This document shows positions 1-10,893 of a DNA stretch of 64,000 nucleotides, piece after piece. Both the position numbers and the translations under genes were made by a program. The DNA is taken from positions 23,383,495-23,447,494 of the forward strand of contig OW679203.1 in NCBI GenBank assembly GCA_940337035.1. Direction: 5' to 3'. Position 1 is the stretch's first letter, and each line of letters opens with the position of its first letter. The DNA is from Agriotes lineatus. Its lineage: Eukaryota > Arthropoda > Insecta > Coleoptera > Elateridae. Under the pieces are notes generated by a model, which was given only the letters and a program-made list of their open reading frames with translations, ran no database searches and had not been told where the DNA came from.

Positions 1-1430
1 TGAATTTATAACTACCATTTCTAGTTTCGTGGTCAGGATTTCCTATGAACCTGGATTGAAGCTTTGCATTTGGATTGAAGCTTTGCATTTCAACTTGCTA
101 ACGAAAATTTCTAGTTCTGCACTCGTGACTTGCAATATACCTAGATCGCAGCTCTAAATTGCGACTTTCCGGGTATAGTTTTTAGTTCTACGATCGTGAT
201 TTGTAATATAGGGAGAGTAAAAGTCTCAATTTCGACATTAGAGCTACAATTATTAGTTTTATTATCAGGCTTTGTAAAATATCTGAAGAAAATCTTTACA
301 TTTTGATATTCTATTCTTTGAAAGAAAACTCTAAATTTCGACTTTCCAGGTTCAATTTTCTGTTCTACGATTGTGACTTGTAATATAGGTAGAGTAAAAG
401 TGCGTTTATAGTTTTATGATCAGAACTTCTAATGTACCTGGAGTGAAGCTAAAGAAAATTTATAGTTCTGGGCTGGTGACTAAGTTTAAAGCGAAACTTT
501 AAATGTCGACGTTTCCGACCCAATTGACAGTTCTACGATCGTGACTAGTAATATCGGTAGAGCTAAAGTCTCAATTTCGACTATATACATACAATTTCTA
601 GTATTATAGCCAGGGTTTGTAAAATACCTGATGAACCTAAAGAGAAGCTTTATATTTGAACGTTCTAACGAAAATTTCTAGTTCTGGGCTGGTGGCTTGT
701 AATATGTTTGAAGCGAAACTCGAAATTTCGACTTTCCAGACACAATTTTCAGTTAGCTATAGTGACTTGTAATATAGGTAGATTAAAAGTCAATTTTGAC
801 TTTATAACTACAATTTCTAGTTTTAAGGCCAGGAGTTCAAGAATACCTGAAGTGAAGCTATAAATTTCGACTCTCTAACGAAAATTTCTAGTTCTGCGCT
901 CGTGACTTGTAATATACCTGAAACACAAGTCTAATTTGCGACATACCCTGTTTAATTTTCAGTTCTACGATCGTCATTTCTAATATAGGTTGAATAAGAG
1001 TCTTAGTTTAGAATTTATAGCTACAATTTTTAGTTTTATGGTCAGGATATCTAATTTATTTAAAGTGGAGCTCTACATTTCAACTTGCTAACGAAAATTT
1101 CTAGTTCTGGACCCGTGACCCGTAATGTACCTGGAAAGCAACTCTAAATTGCGATTTTCCCAGTACAGTTTTCAGTATTATGATCGTGACGTAATACCGG
1201 GAGAGTTAAAGTCTCAATTATGACTTTATGACTTTATAACTACAATTTCTAGTGCTATGGTTAGGATTCCTAATGTACACCTGGGATGAAGCCCTACATC
1301 TGAACTTGCGAACGAAAATCTCTAGTTCGGCGCCCGTGACTTAATATGCCTGCAACTCAACTCTAAATTACGACTTTCCTGGTATAGTTTTCAGTTCTAC
1401 GATCGTGATTTGTAATATAGGGAGAGTAAA
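1..1430. repeat. Satellite array, divergent left flank (213-bp family)
   Basis: The same phrases recur about every 213 bp (for example 'acgaaaatttctagttctg', 'ttttcagttctacgatcgtg', 'gtaatataggtagagtaaaag'), but neighbouring monomers differ by many substitutions and indels. This is typical of the edge of a satellite array, where homogenisation is weak. The part from about 400 to 1085 is closely matched, in the same order and orientation, by 5070-5558 plus 5998-6205, so it is also one copy of a larger duplication. No long ORF is present. Confidence 0.9.
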
Positions 1431-4400
1431 AGTGTCAATTATGACTTTAAAGCTACAATTTCTAGTTTTACGGTCAGGATTTTCTATGAACCTGGAGTGA
1501 TGCTCTACATTTTAACTTGCTAACGAAAATCTCTAGTTCGGTGCCCGTGATTTTTAATATACCTGCAACTCAACTCTAAATTACGACTTTTCTGGTATAG
1601 TTTTCAGTTCTACGATCGTGATTTGTAATATAGGGAGAATAAAAGTCTCAATTATGACTTTATAGCTACAATTTCTAGTTTTACGGTCAGGATTTTCTAT
1701 GAACCTGGAGTGATGCTCGATATTTTAACTTACTAGCGAATATCTCTAGTTCGGCGCCCGTGACTTTTAATATACCTGCAACTCAACTCTAAATTACGAC
1801 TTTCCTGGTATAGTTTTCAGTTCTACGATCGTGAATTGTAATATAGGGAGAATAAAAGTCTCAATTACGACTTTAAAGCTACAATGTCTAGTTTTACGGT
1901 CAGGATTTTCTATAAACCTGGAATCATGCTCTACATTTTAACTTGCTAACGAAAATCTCTAGTTCGGCGCCCGTAATTTTTAATGTTACTGCAGCTCACC
2001 TTCAAATTGCGACTTTCCCGGTATAGTTTTCAGTTCTACGATCGTGATTTGTAATATAGGGAGAGTAAAAGTCTCAATTATGACTTTATAGCTACAATTT
2101 CTAGCTTTACAGTCAGGATTTTCTATGAACCTGGAGTGATGCTCTACATTTTAACTTGCTAACGAAAATCTATAGTTCGGTGCCCGTGATTTTTAATATA
2201 CATGCAACTCAACTCTAAATTACGACTTTTCTGGTATAGTTTTCAGTTCTACGATCGTGATTTGTAATATAGGGAGAGTAAAAGTGTCAATTATGACTTT
2301 AAAGCTACAATTTCTAGTTTTACGGTCAGGATTTTCTATGAACCTGGAGTGATGCTCTACATTTTAACTTGCTAACGAAAATCTCTAGTTCGGTGCCCGT
2401 GATTTTTAATATACCTGCAACTCAACTCTAAATTACGACTTTTCTGGTATAGTTTTCAGTTCTACCATCGTGATTTGTAATATAGGGAGAATAAAAGTCT
2501 CAATTATGACTTTATAGCTACAATTTCTAGTTTTACGGTCAGGATTTTCTATGAACCTGGAGTGATGCTCGACATTTTAACTTACTAGCGAATATCTCTA
2601 GTTCGGCGCCCGTGACTTTTAATATACCTGCAACTCAACTCTAAATTACGACTTTCCTGGTATAGTTTTCAGTTCTACGATCGTGAATTGTAATATAGGG
2701 AGAATAAAAGTCTCAATTATGACTTTAAAGCTACAGTGTCTAGTTTTACGGTCAGGATTTTCTATAAACCTGGAATCATGCTCTACATTTTAACTTGCTA
2801 ACGAAAATCTCTAGTTCGGCGCCCGTAATTTTTAATGTTACTGCAGCACACCTCCAAATTGCGACTTTCCCGGTATAGTTTTCAGTTCTACGATCGTGAT
2901 TTGTAATATAGGGAGAGTAAAAGTCTCAATTATGACTTTATAGCTACAATTTCTAGCTTTACGGTCAGGATTTTCTATGAACCTGGAGTGATGCTCTACA
3001 TTTTAACTTGCTAACGAAAATCTCTAGTTCGGTGCCCGTGATTTTTAATATACATGCAACTCAACTCTAAATTACGACTTTTCTGGTATAGTTTTCAGTT
3101 CTACGATCGTGATTTGTAATATAGGGAGAGTAAAAGTGTCAATTATGACTTTAAAGCTACAATTTCTAGTTTTACGGTCAGGATTTTCTATGAACCTGGA
3201 GTGATGCTCTACATTTTAACTTGCTAACGAAAATCTCTAGTTCGGTGCCCGTGATTTTTAATATACCTGCAACTCAACTCTAAATTACGACTTTTCTGGT
3301 ATAGTTTTCAGTTCTACGATCGTGATTTGTAATATAGGGAGAATAAAAGTCTCAATTATGACTTTATAGCTACAATTTCTAGTTTTACGGTCAGGATTTT
3401 CTATGAACCTGGAGTGATGCTCGACATTTTAACTTACTAGCGAATATCTCTAGTTCGGCGCCCGTGACTTTTAATATACCTGCAACTCAACTCTAAATTA
3501 CGACTTTCCTGGTATAGTTTTCAGTTCTACGATCGTGAATTGTAATATAGGGAGAATAAAAGTCTCAATTATGACTTTAAAGCTACAATGTCTAGTTTTA
3601 CGGTCAGGATTTTCTATAAACCTGGAATCATGCTCTACATTTTAACTTGCTAACGAAAATCTCTAGTTCGGCGCCCGTAATTTTTAATGTTACTGCAGCT
3701 CACCTCCAAATTGCGACTTTCCCGGTATAGTTTTCAGTTCTACGATCGTGATTTGTAATATAGGGAGAGTAAAAGTCTCAATTATGACTTTATAGCTACA
3801 ATTTCTAGCTTTACCGTCAGGATTTTCTATGAACCTGGAGTGATGCTCTACATTTTAACTTGCTAACGAAAATCTCTAGTTCGGTGCCCGTGATTTTTAA
3901 TATACATGCAACTCAACTCTAAATTACGACTTTTCTGGTATAGTTTTCAGTTCTACGTTCGTGATTTGTAATATAGGGAGAGTAAAAGTGTCAATTATGA
4001 CTTTAAAGCTACAATTTCTAGTTTTACGGTCAGGATTTTCTATGAACCTGGAGTGATGCTCTACATTTTAACTTGCTAACGAAAATATCTAGTTCGGTGC
4101 CCGTGATTTTTAATATACCTGCAACTCAACTCTAAATTACGACTTTTCTGGTATAGTTTTCAGTTCTACGATCGTGATTTGTAATATAGGGAGAATAAAA
4201 GTCTCAATTATGACTTTATAGCTACAATTTCTAGTTTTACGGTCAGGATTTTCTATGAACCTGGAGTGATGCTCTACATTTTAACTTGCTAACGAAAATC
4301 TCTAGTTCGGTGCCCGTGATTTTTAATATACCTGCAACTCAACTGTAAATTACGACTTTTCTGGTATAGTTTTCAGTTCTACGATCGTGATTTGTAATAT

Positions 4401-4960
4401 AGGGAGAATAAAAGTCTCAATTATGACTTTATAGCTACAATTTCTAGTTTTACGGTCAGGATTTTCTATGAACCTGGAGTGATGCTCTACATTTTAACTT
4501 GCTAACGAAAATCTCTAGTTCGGTGCCCGTGATTTTTAATATACCTGCAACTCAACTCTAAATTACGACTTTTCTGGTATAGTTTTCAGTTCTACGATCG
4601 TGATTTGTAATATAGGGAGAATAAAAGTCTCAATTATGACTTTATAGCTACAATTTCTAGCTTTACCGTCAGGATTTTCTATGAACCTGGAGTGATGCTC
4701 TACATTTTAACTTGCTAACGAAAATCTCTAGTTCGGTGCCCGTGATTTTTAATATACATGCAACTCAACTCTAAATTACGACTTTCCCGGTATAGTTTTC
4801 AGTTCCACGATCGTGATTTGTAATATAGGGAGAGTAAAAGTGTCAATTATGACTTTAAAGCTACAATGTCTAGTTTTACGGTCAGGATTTTCTATAAACC
4901 TGGAGTAATGCTCTACATTTATCTTGCTAACGAAAATCTCTAGTTCGGCGCTCGTGATTT
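1431..4960. repeat. Satellite core: 852-bp higher-order repeat of four 213-bp monomers
   Basis: The phrase 'gtcaggattttctat' recurs about every 213 bp. A variant monomer reading 'tgatgctcgacattttaac' followed by 'ttactagcgaatatc' starts at 1711, 2563 and 3415, exactly 852 bp apart, so four distinguishable monomers form the repeating unit. Another marker, 'ggaatcatgctctacatt' with 'taatgttactgcag', follows the same spacing. Copies of the 852-bp unit look nearly identical, implying recent homogenisation; towards 4200-4900 the order becomes less regular. No transposon protein or long ORF is encoded. Established meaning: higher-order repeats form by unequal exchange or amplification and are common in heterochromatin. 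Confidence 0.92.
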
Positions 4961-6345
4961 TTAATGTACCTGCAACTCAAATCTAAATTGCGTCTTTCCC
5001 GGTATAGTTTTCAGTTCTACGATCGTGATTTGTAATATAGGGAGAGTAAAAGTCTCAATTATGAATTTATAACAATAATTTTTAGTTTTATGATCAGAAC
5101 TTCTAATGTACCTGGAGTGAAGCTTCACATTTCTACTTGCTAAAGAAACTTTATAGTTCTGGGCTAGTGACTTCCAGTAAGTTTGAAGTGAAACTTTAAA
5201 TGTCGACGATCCTGCCCCAATTGACAGTTCTACGATCGTCACTTGTAATATTGGTAGAGCGAAAGTCTCAATTTCAACTATATACCTACAATTTCTAGTA
5301 TTATAGCCAGGGTTTGTAAAATACCTGATGAACCTGAAGAGAAGCTTTATATTTCAACATTCTAACGAAAATTTCTAGTTCTGGGCTGGTGACTGGTGAT
5401 ATGTTTGAAGCGAAATTCAAAGTTTTTACTTTCCATACACAATTTTCAGTTATACGCTAGTAACTGGTAATATAGGTAGAATAAAAGTCAATTTCGACTT
5501 TATAACTACAATTTCTGCTTTTAAGGCCGGGAGTTGTAGAATACATGAAGTGAAGCTACAGGGTTTCCATTAATTCCCATTTCCAACGTGACTAAATTTA
5601 AATTTGCCGCTATAAATTTGTTTCTCGAAGGTTTGTGGTATTGGTAATATCCCTAAACAAATTGCCAACGCCACATAGACGTTCGTCACATCTAACCTCT
5701 AAACCTCATACGTTTCGTTTTGCTGTTTAGAAGCAATTTTCGACAGTTTTCAACGGCCCCGACCAAACGAGGTTGGCGGCCGACGAGCCTTCGCTAGGGG
5801 ACCCGCTGCGCGAGGTCCGTCCTCCACGGCGATTGGCAAAATTAAATTCGCGTCGGCTTTAGCAACTTTCGGCAGATTTCAAGCATTATTTAGCCTGTGT
5901 CGTGTATTTAGAGAGTACTGCCAATCGTGTAAGATTGGTTGCCTAGCATTTAGGGAATACATGGTCACGTGGGAAATGGGAATTAATGAAAATCCTGTAT
6001 AAATTTCGACTCTCTAACGAAAAATTTTAGGTCTGCGCTTGTGGCTTGTAATATACCTGAAGCACAAGTCTAATTTGCGAGTTACCCTGTGTAATTTTCA
6101 GTTCTACGATCGTCATTTGTAATATAGGTTGAATAAGAGTCTCAGTTTCGACTTTATAGCTACAATTTTTGGTTTTATGGTCAGGATTTCTAATGTATCT
6201 GGAGTGAAGCTCCACATTACAAGTTACTATCGAATATTTCTAGTTCTGTGCTGGTGAGACGTAATAAGTTTGCAGCGAAACTCTATATTTCGACATTCCA
6301 AGCCCAATTTTCAGTTCGACGATTGTGACTTGTAATATATCGTGA
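4961..6345. repeat. Satellite array, divergent right flank (interrupted by a MITE)
   Basis: Diverged 213-bp monomers continue from the core to about 6345, broken only by the element at 5559-5997. The order of variant phrases ('tatgatcagaacttctaatg', 'attatagccagggtttgt', 'gaagctttatatttcaac', 'aaatttcgactctctaacg') repeats that seen at about 410-1070, with an offset of 4.67-4.70 kb. The last recognisable monomer fades out near 'cgattgtgacttgtaatat' at about 6340. Short ORFs here are satellite sequence and are not genes. Confidence 0.88.
5559..5997. mobile_element. 439-bp MITE with TA target duplication, inserted in satellite
   Basis: Left end 'cagggtttccattaattccc' and right end 'ggaattaatgaaaatcctg' are inverted repeats; 24 of the first 26 positions match. 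TA dinucleotides flank the element (5557-5558 and 5998-5999). Removing the element plus one TA restores the uninterrupted satellite phrase 'gaagctataaatttcg', which is present intact at about 855-870. TA duplication and this structure fit a non-autonomous Tc1/mariner-type (or similar TA-targeting) element. The interior is GC-rich compared with its surroundings and has no transposase. Confidence 0.88.
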
Positions 6346-7821
6346 GAACTATTTTTTATGCTCGCGCATAATTTACTCTTATGTCATTCGTCCGCATATA
6401 AAATTTCTTACTGCGAGTGCTAGTTCGTATGCGCCATTTAAAAGTAAAGTTCAAATCGTTGCTTTGCTGCAAATATTTTAATTGATTTTTACTTAGTTTT
6501 TACCTCATCAATTTCGTTTTAAATGCACAATTGTATTTTCCTAATAATAAAACATTTTATTTTATATAAAAATTCGTCTGTTAATTTTTAAAGAATTTGT
6601 TCAAGGTTTTTAAGAATTTCAAGGCATGCTGTCTCAGCGTCGCCCGTATTTCTTCAAAAATTACCTTTGACTGTGTTACCACCCTATTTGTAAATATAGC
6701 AGTGTATTTTGACTTTTTAACTAAAATGTTTGATTCTAACTTTAGGCATCTGCTATGGTAAAATTCTAAATTTTCATTTTATAAGTTCAGAATTTGTTAT
6801 TTGCCTCCCTCAGGCAATTTCAACTATAATATCCATTTGAATTTCAGAAATGTGAAATTCAAAAATCAATAATATGACAGTAACAGTACTGTAGCTCGTA
6901 ATGAGTTAGAAAATGATAAACTCATAAACAAGATGTTAATTCGTGCATCTATGGTATTTTACGAGATGACATTGCTATGAAAGCTTTTAAGAAAATGTTT
7001 AGCTGTAGGACAATCCTGTTGACGGAACGAATTGAATTAATGCCAACGACAATGGATGGAAAAAGGCGCACTCGATATATTACGAAAGCAAACTGGAGCA
7101 GCCACTGGAAGAATGCGAGAAATCTTAACAATCTCCAAAATTCGTTACCCAGAACAAATGTCAACAAAACCGAATGAGGATTGGACAGGCGTTGGCAAAA
7201 TAAATACACTCGCTGGAGTCCCCGCTCCGTGGTGCGATTTCTGGAATTTTTACTGGAGGAATATTCCAATTAAATGAGACAGGGGTACTACAATATTGGA
7301 GCTGTCTGCGTTCGAACCGTCCTTTTACTGCAGCGGCCAGAGACACAATGGCGAGTTTGTGCATGGCAGTAAATCTGAGGCCCACCTACTTTTCAAAACT
7401 GGTCTTTAAATATTAGTTAGATAATCTATAACAGAACAAATGGTGAGCTACAATTGTTTCAGTATAAATGTCATCCGTTTGCTTGTTCCAGACAATTAAT
7501 TTTCCCTGTTTGCATACAGAGAGTGGGCATAAAAAGCAAATATTGGCATAGGCGGTAATTGCTTCCCCCATGTAAACGAACGAAATTGAAAGTTCAGGTG
7601 AAGCTCGTCGTAACTATATGGTATGGCAGCATGTGGTTATTTAAGTAGGCAAACAACATTTCTTTATTTATTTCGTGTACAAACAGTATTACGTAGCAAT
7701 AAACAAGGCTTCCCCCAACGTCGAGTTAAAATTTTCTAAATGATCTCGAATTCGACAGTAGAAATATATTGTAGCTTAAACCAAAGCTGCCCTTTGTTGC
7801 CAACTTTATTTAATGTACCTA
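6346..7821. other. AT-rich DNA, no gene recognised
   Basis: AT-rich sequence after the satellite. Overlapping short ORFs occur on both strands at 6949-7385, in a slightly GC-richer patch. The plus-strand reading around 7230-7440 is suggestive of coding DNA but I cannot assign it to a family. No splice-site pair, transposon end or RNA gene was recognised. Confidence 0.4.
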
Positions 7822-7823
7822 TA

Positions 7824-9064
7824 CAGGGTGCCCGGATTTCGTAGGGACAACATGGGTAACTTTTGTATTTGAAGAGATAGAGAGATGGTTAAATTAGCAA
7901 AAAGGTGCAGGTTTGAGAGCTCATTAAGAATCCATCTTCAAATTTTACTTGTCATGGCCCACTTGTCTAAAATTTAAAAAAAAACAAAATCTCATTTCTT
8001 TTATATGCCGTAACTTTTTTGTTACTTAAGATATTGAGATGCGATTTGAACTAGTTTGCATGGTAATTTAAATACTTTTATTGGCACTTAACAAAACTAA
8101 TTTTATTTGTGTACATTTTTAGTAATCTAACCTAACCTCAAAATTTTAAATTGGTACCGTGCAATTTTTTTGGCCCTTTTAAGAGAGGATTTTTTTCTGA
8201 ATGCAATGATGTATTACATGATATGGAAACTGTTTTAAAATTTTGAAAAACTGAGCTTATTCTTTTTACAGGCAGAAATCACTAGTGCCATGATCACAAT
8301 AATTTTGTTTATTACGCTATTTCTGAAATTATGTTTCGAAACAAAAAGCACGTTTATCATCATACGTGCCTTCAAGTAGTGTCATTGTATTCCGTATGTT
8401 TGACGTGTAAGTTCTACGTTCTTGTAGCACTTGATATACGCACAAAATACATCATATTTTCAAAATTTTCCATTATAAGTTGAAGTAATAACACTCACAC
8501 TACTGACAGGCACGTATGATGATAAGCCTGCTTTTTGTTTCAAACATAATCTCACACATAACGTGATAAACAAAAAACAAAGTTATTGTGATCATAGCAC
8601 TAGTGATTTCTGCCTGTAAAAAGAATAAGCTCAGTTTTCCAAAATTTTAAAAAAGTGTCCATATCATGTAATACATCATTGCATTCAGAAAAAAAATCCT
8701 CTCTTAAAAGGGCCAAAAAAATTGCATGGTACCAATTTAAAATTTTGAGGTTAGGTTAGATTACTAAAAATGTACACAAATAAAATTGGTTTTGTTAAGT
8801 GCCAATAAATTTATTTAAATTACCATGCAAATTAATTCAAATCGCATCTCAATATCTTAAGTAACAAAAAAGTTACGGCATATAAAAGAAATTAGGAGAT
8901 TTTGCTTTTTTTCAATTTTAGACAAGTGGGCCATGACAAGTAAAACTTGAAGATGGATTCTTAATGAGCTCTCAAACCTGCACCTTTTTGCTAATTTAAC
9001 CATCTCTCTATCTCTTCAAATACAAAAGTTACCCATGTTGTCCCTACGAAATTCGGGCACCCTG
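7824..9064. mobile_element. 1.24-kb foldback element with about 0.6-kb inverted arms
   Basis: The sequence from 'cagggtgcccggatttcgt' rightwards is matched in reverse complement by the sequence ending 'acgaaattcgggcaccctg' at 9064. The arms run almost to the centre near 8440, with scattered mismatches and small indels. TA flanks both ends (7822-7823, 9065-9066). No ORF for a transposase is present. The structure is a non-autonomous TA-targeting foldback transposon. Each arm carries an 'aacctaacct' stretch and a run reading 'cagaaatcactagtg' or its complement. Confidence 0.88.
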
Positions 9065-9066
9065 TA

Positions 9067-10640
9067 TACGAGGTTTGTCCAGTAAGTGTTCGAACAACTA
9101 TCTCCTCCCAAATGGTTTTTTATGGCAACGAAATGTATAGGTCTACTATAGAGGACGCTCTGGAGTAGAAACGGGAGCGTGAGTGAGTATTCACTCACGT
9201 CACGCACGTTTCACGCTTGCTTCAGACGCTCACGCTCAGCGTGACCCTCCACTCAGCTTTTATTTGAAAATTCAAATTCAGATAAATCAGAATGTTCAAA
9301 TTTAAAAGCAATAAAAGACACGCAACAGAACTAAAAACTCTAAAATGCAATATGTTTTGCACGTGAAATAGTTTACATGATCTGTTACAATCAGAAATAA
9401 ATAAAAATTGACAGCTCACAACAAGGGATAAAACTGATTTCTCGTAAAAATGTTGCTTACAACCATCTTCAAAGATATTATTTTTAATACCAAAAGCCGC
9501 CATTGAAATTGATGTTTGCCTTACTGATACGAGTAAAAGAAGGTATGTGTTGCTAGGCAACACTTAATTCCTAGGTTTAAAAGTACGTTTACGTCCAAGG
9601 AACTAAGAGTAAGTTCTACTTGGTCGCCTATCGACGCAGATACGCGATTGACTGTAGACACAACATGCACAACACAACACATGTACAAAATTCCTTTGCT
9701 GCAGGCTGCCACACAGAAGTACAATGACCTCCCACTCCAGTTCTAATTTTCCCCATGGGAGGGTAGCGGGGAGCGGGCATCCTGCAGTCTTTTATTCGTT
9801 GCTAAATATTTAATGAGAAATTAACGTAAAAAGTGAATCACGCCTCGATAATTTTCACTCACGTTTACGACCCGATTGTAAATATTACTCACGTTCACTA
9901 CGTGACCCGCCGTAACCTAGCATGACTCGATTGTTTTTCTGTCACGCGCTTATCCCTACTCTGGAGCTATTTGATCGACTACAATGCGCAGTGCCTTGAG
10001 GTACTCAAAATGTGTTGGTTGCATTTCAGAGTGCCATGACAGCACTCACTGTTGCCCTTAACCATGAAGGTGTTACAGTCTATAAAGTGAGACAGTAAAC
10101 AAGAAATACTTATGTGAGTTTTGAAAAGACGGAGAGGTGTAATAAAGAGAAATTATCCTCATATGTTTAAATGAAGTGAATGAGAGGTTCGCTAAGGCAG
10201 TACATTTTTGTCTGGCAATTCCATTTTATTGGGGACCATTTGCTTAATCACCTAAGCATATAAATTAGTATTAGACGTGGAAATAATGCTAAAAGAAAAG
10301 TTTGGCATTCCAAAGGGCATACTTGGAAGGGAAATAAGACGCTGCTGTAACAATTTAGCTATTTAATTTTTTTCAAGTATATATGTGTTATTGATTCTTA
10401 AGGTACGTAAATGGTTTACCACTTGATCATTCCACCGTGCCTTAGGTTGGTTTTTTCCTTTTGATCTGCCAGTTATGAGTTTCCGCTCACTAACTTTTTC
10501 TATTGTAACTCAAGCGGCCCTCCCTATATATGGCCATAGTGCGGACAATTGAGATTAAAATCTTGTATACAGTGGTCAGAAGCATGATCCATCTGTAGTT
10601 TTGGCATATAGCAGAATTGCCTTTTTATTGATATTAATCA
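9067..10640. other. Possible mariner-like fragment split by a hAT MITE; otherwise unassigned
   Basis: Directly after the foldback element the sequence reads 'cgaggtttgtccagtaagtg', which resembles the start of some mariner terminal repeats. This is similarity by eye only. Sequence before 9166 and after 9966 is continuous once the 793-bp hAT element and one copy of its target duplication are removed. No transposase frame was recognised downstream. From about 10110 to 10640 the DNA is AT-rich with no supported feature. Confidence 0.3.
9166..9958. mobile_element. 793-bp non-autonomous hAT element with 8-bp target duplication
   Basis: An 8-bp direct repeat CTCTGGAG lies immediately outside both ends (9158-9165 and 9959-9966). 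The ends are imperfect inverted repeats: left 'tagaaacgggagcgtga', right 'tcacgcgcttatcccta'. Both subterminal regions are rich in short TCACG/CGTGA motifs (for example 'cactcacgtcacgcacg' near the left, 'attactcacgttcactacg' near the right), as expected of hAT transposase-binding sites. An 8-bp duplication with T at position 2 and A at position 7 fits hAT preference. The short internal ORFs show no hAT transposase motifs. Confidence 0.8.
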
Positions 10641-10646
10641 ATACCT

Positions 10647-10782
10647 CTAGCCTCTATCCTGATCTTTCCATATGGTTGCAATTAGCTTATATATTCTTTT
10701 TAGCTCTGTGTCTCCTACATATTTGTTTAATTTCTTATTTATTTGAACTCCCCCTTTAGCATTCTCGGTTAATTTTGTAATC
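10647..10782 (-). pseudogene. LINE reverse-transcriptase fragment (early RT domain), inverted
   Basis: Read on the minus strand, this gives a peptide containing 'GGVQINKKLNKYVGDTELK' followed by 'RIYKLIATIWKDQ'. This matches the non-LTR reverse-transcriptase pattern '...G.D.I.AEL.KY.G..L...IY.LI..IW...', the segment before the catalytic FADD box. It is a short decayed fragment. It lies head-to-head with a plus-strand fragment from a later part of the RT domain, an arrangement produced by twin priming during LINE insertion. Confidence 0.6.
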
Positions 10783-10893
10783 GCTTTTGCTGATGACCAA
10801 ATGCTAACTGCAAAATCAGAAAATGACCTACAGAGAGCAATACATAAACTCAATAGAATACAATCTATCGACAAAACTAAAGGACTGTGTTAA
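10783..10893 (+). pseudogene. LINE reverse-transcriptase fragment with FADD catalytic box
   Basis: The plus-strand reading gives 'FADDQMLTAKSENDLQRA' then 'IHKLNRIQSIDKTKGLC' and a stop. FADD is the catalytic motif of non-LTR reverse transcriptases, and the downstream E-x-DLQ...KLN...KTK pattern is the usual continuation. The normal spacer between KLN and DKTK is shortened, and the frame closes at 10891-10893. This is a dead fragment, adjacent to an inverted earlier RT segment at 10647-10782. Confidence 0.65.

Noticed and set aside
1431..4960. CRISPR array
   Set aside because: The repeats are 213 bp with no short-repeat/unique-spacer structure, and the context is eukaryotic.
4961..6215. Minus-strand ORFs of 62-93 codons in the satellite flank
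   Set aside because: They consist of satellite monomers and change with each copy; no gene evidence.
7230..7440. Plus-strand reading that vaguely recalls an ionotropic-receptor C terminus (GIF...TGVLQYW)
   Set aside because: No preceding channel domain, frames are broken, and later residues do not fit the family; too weak to call.
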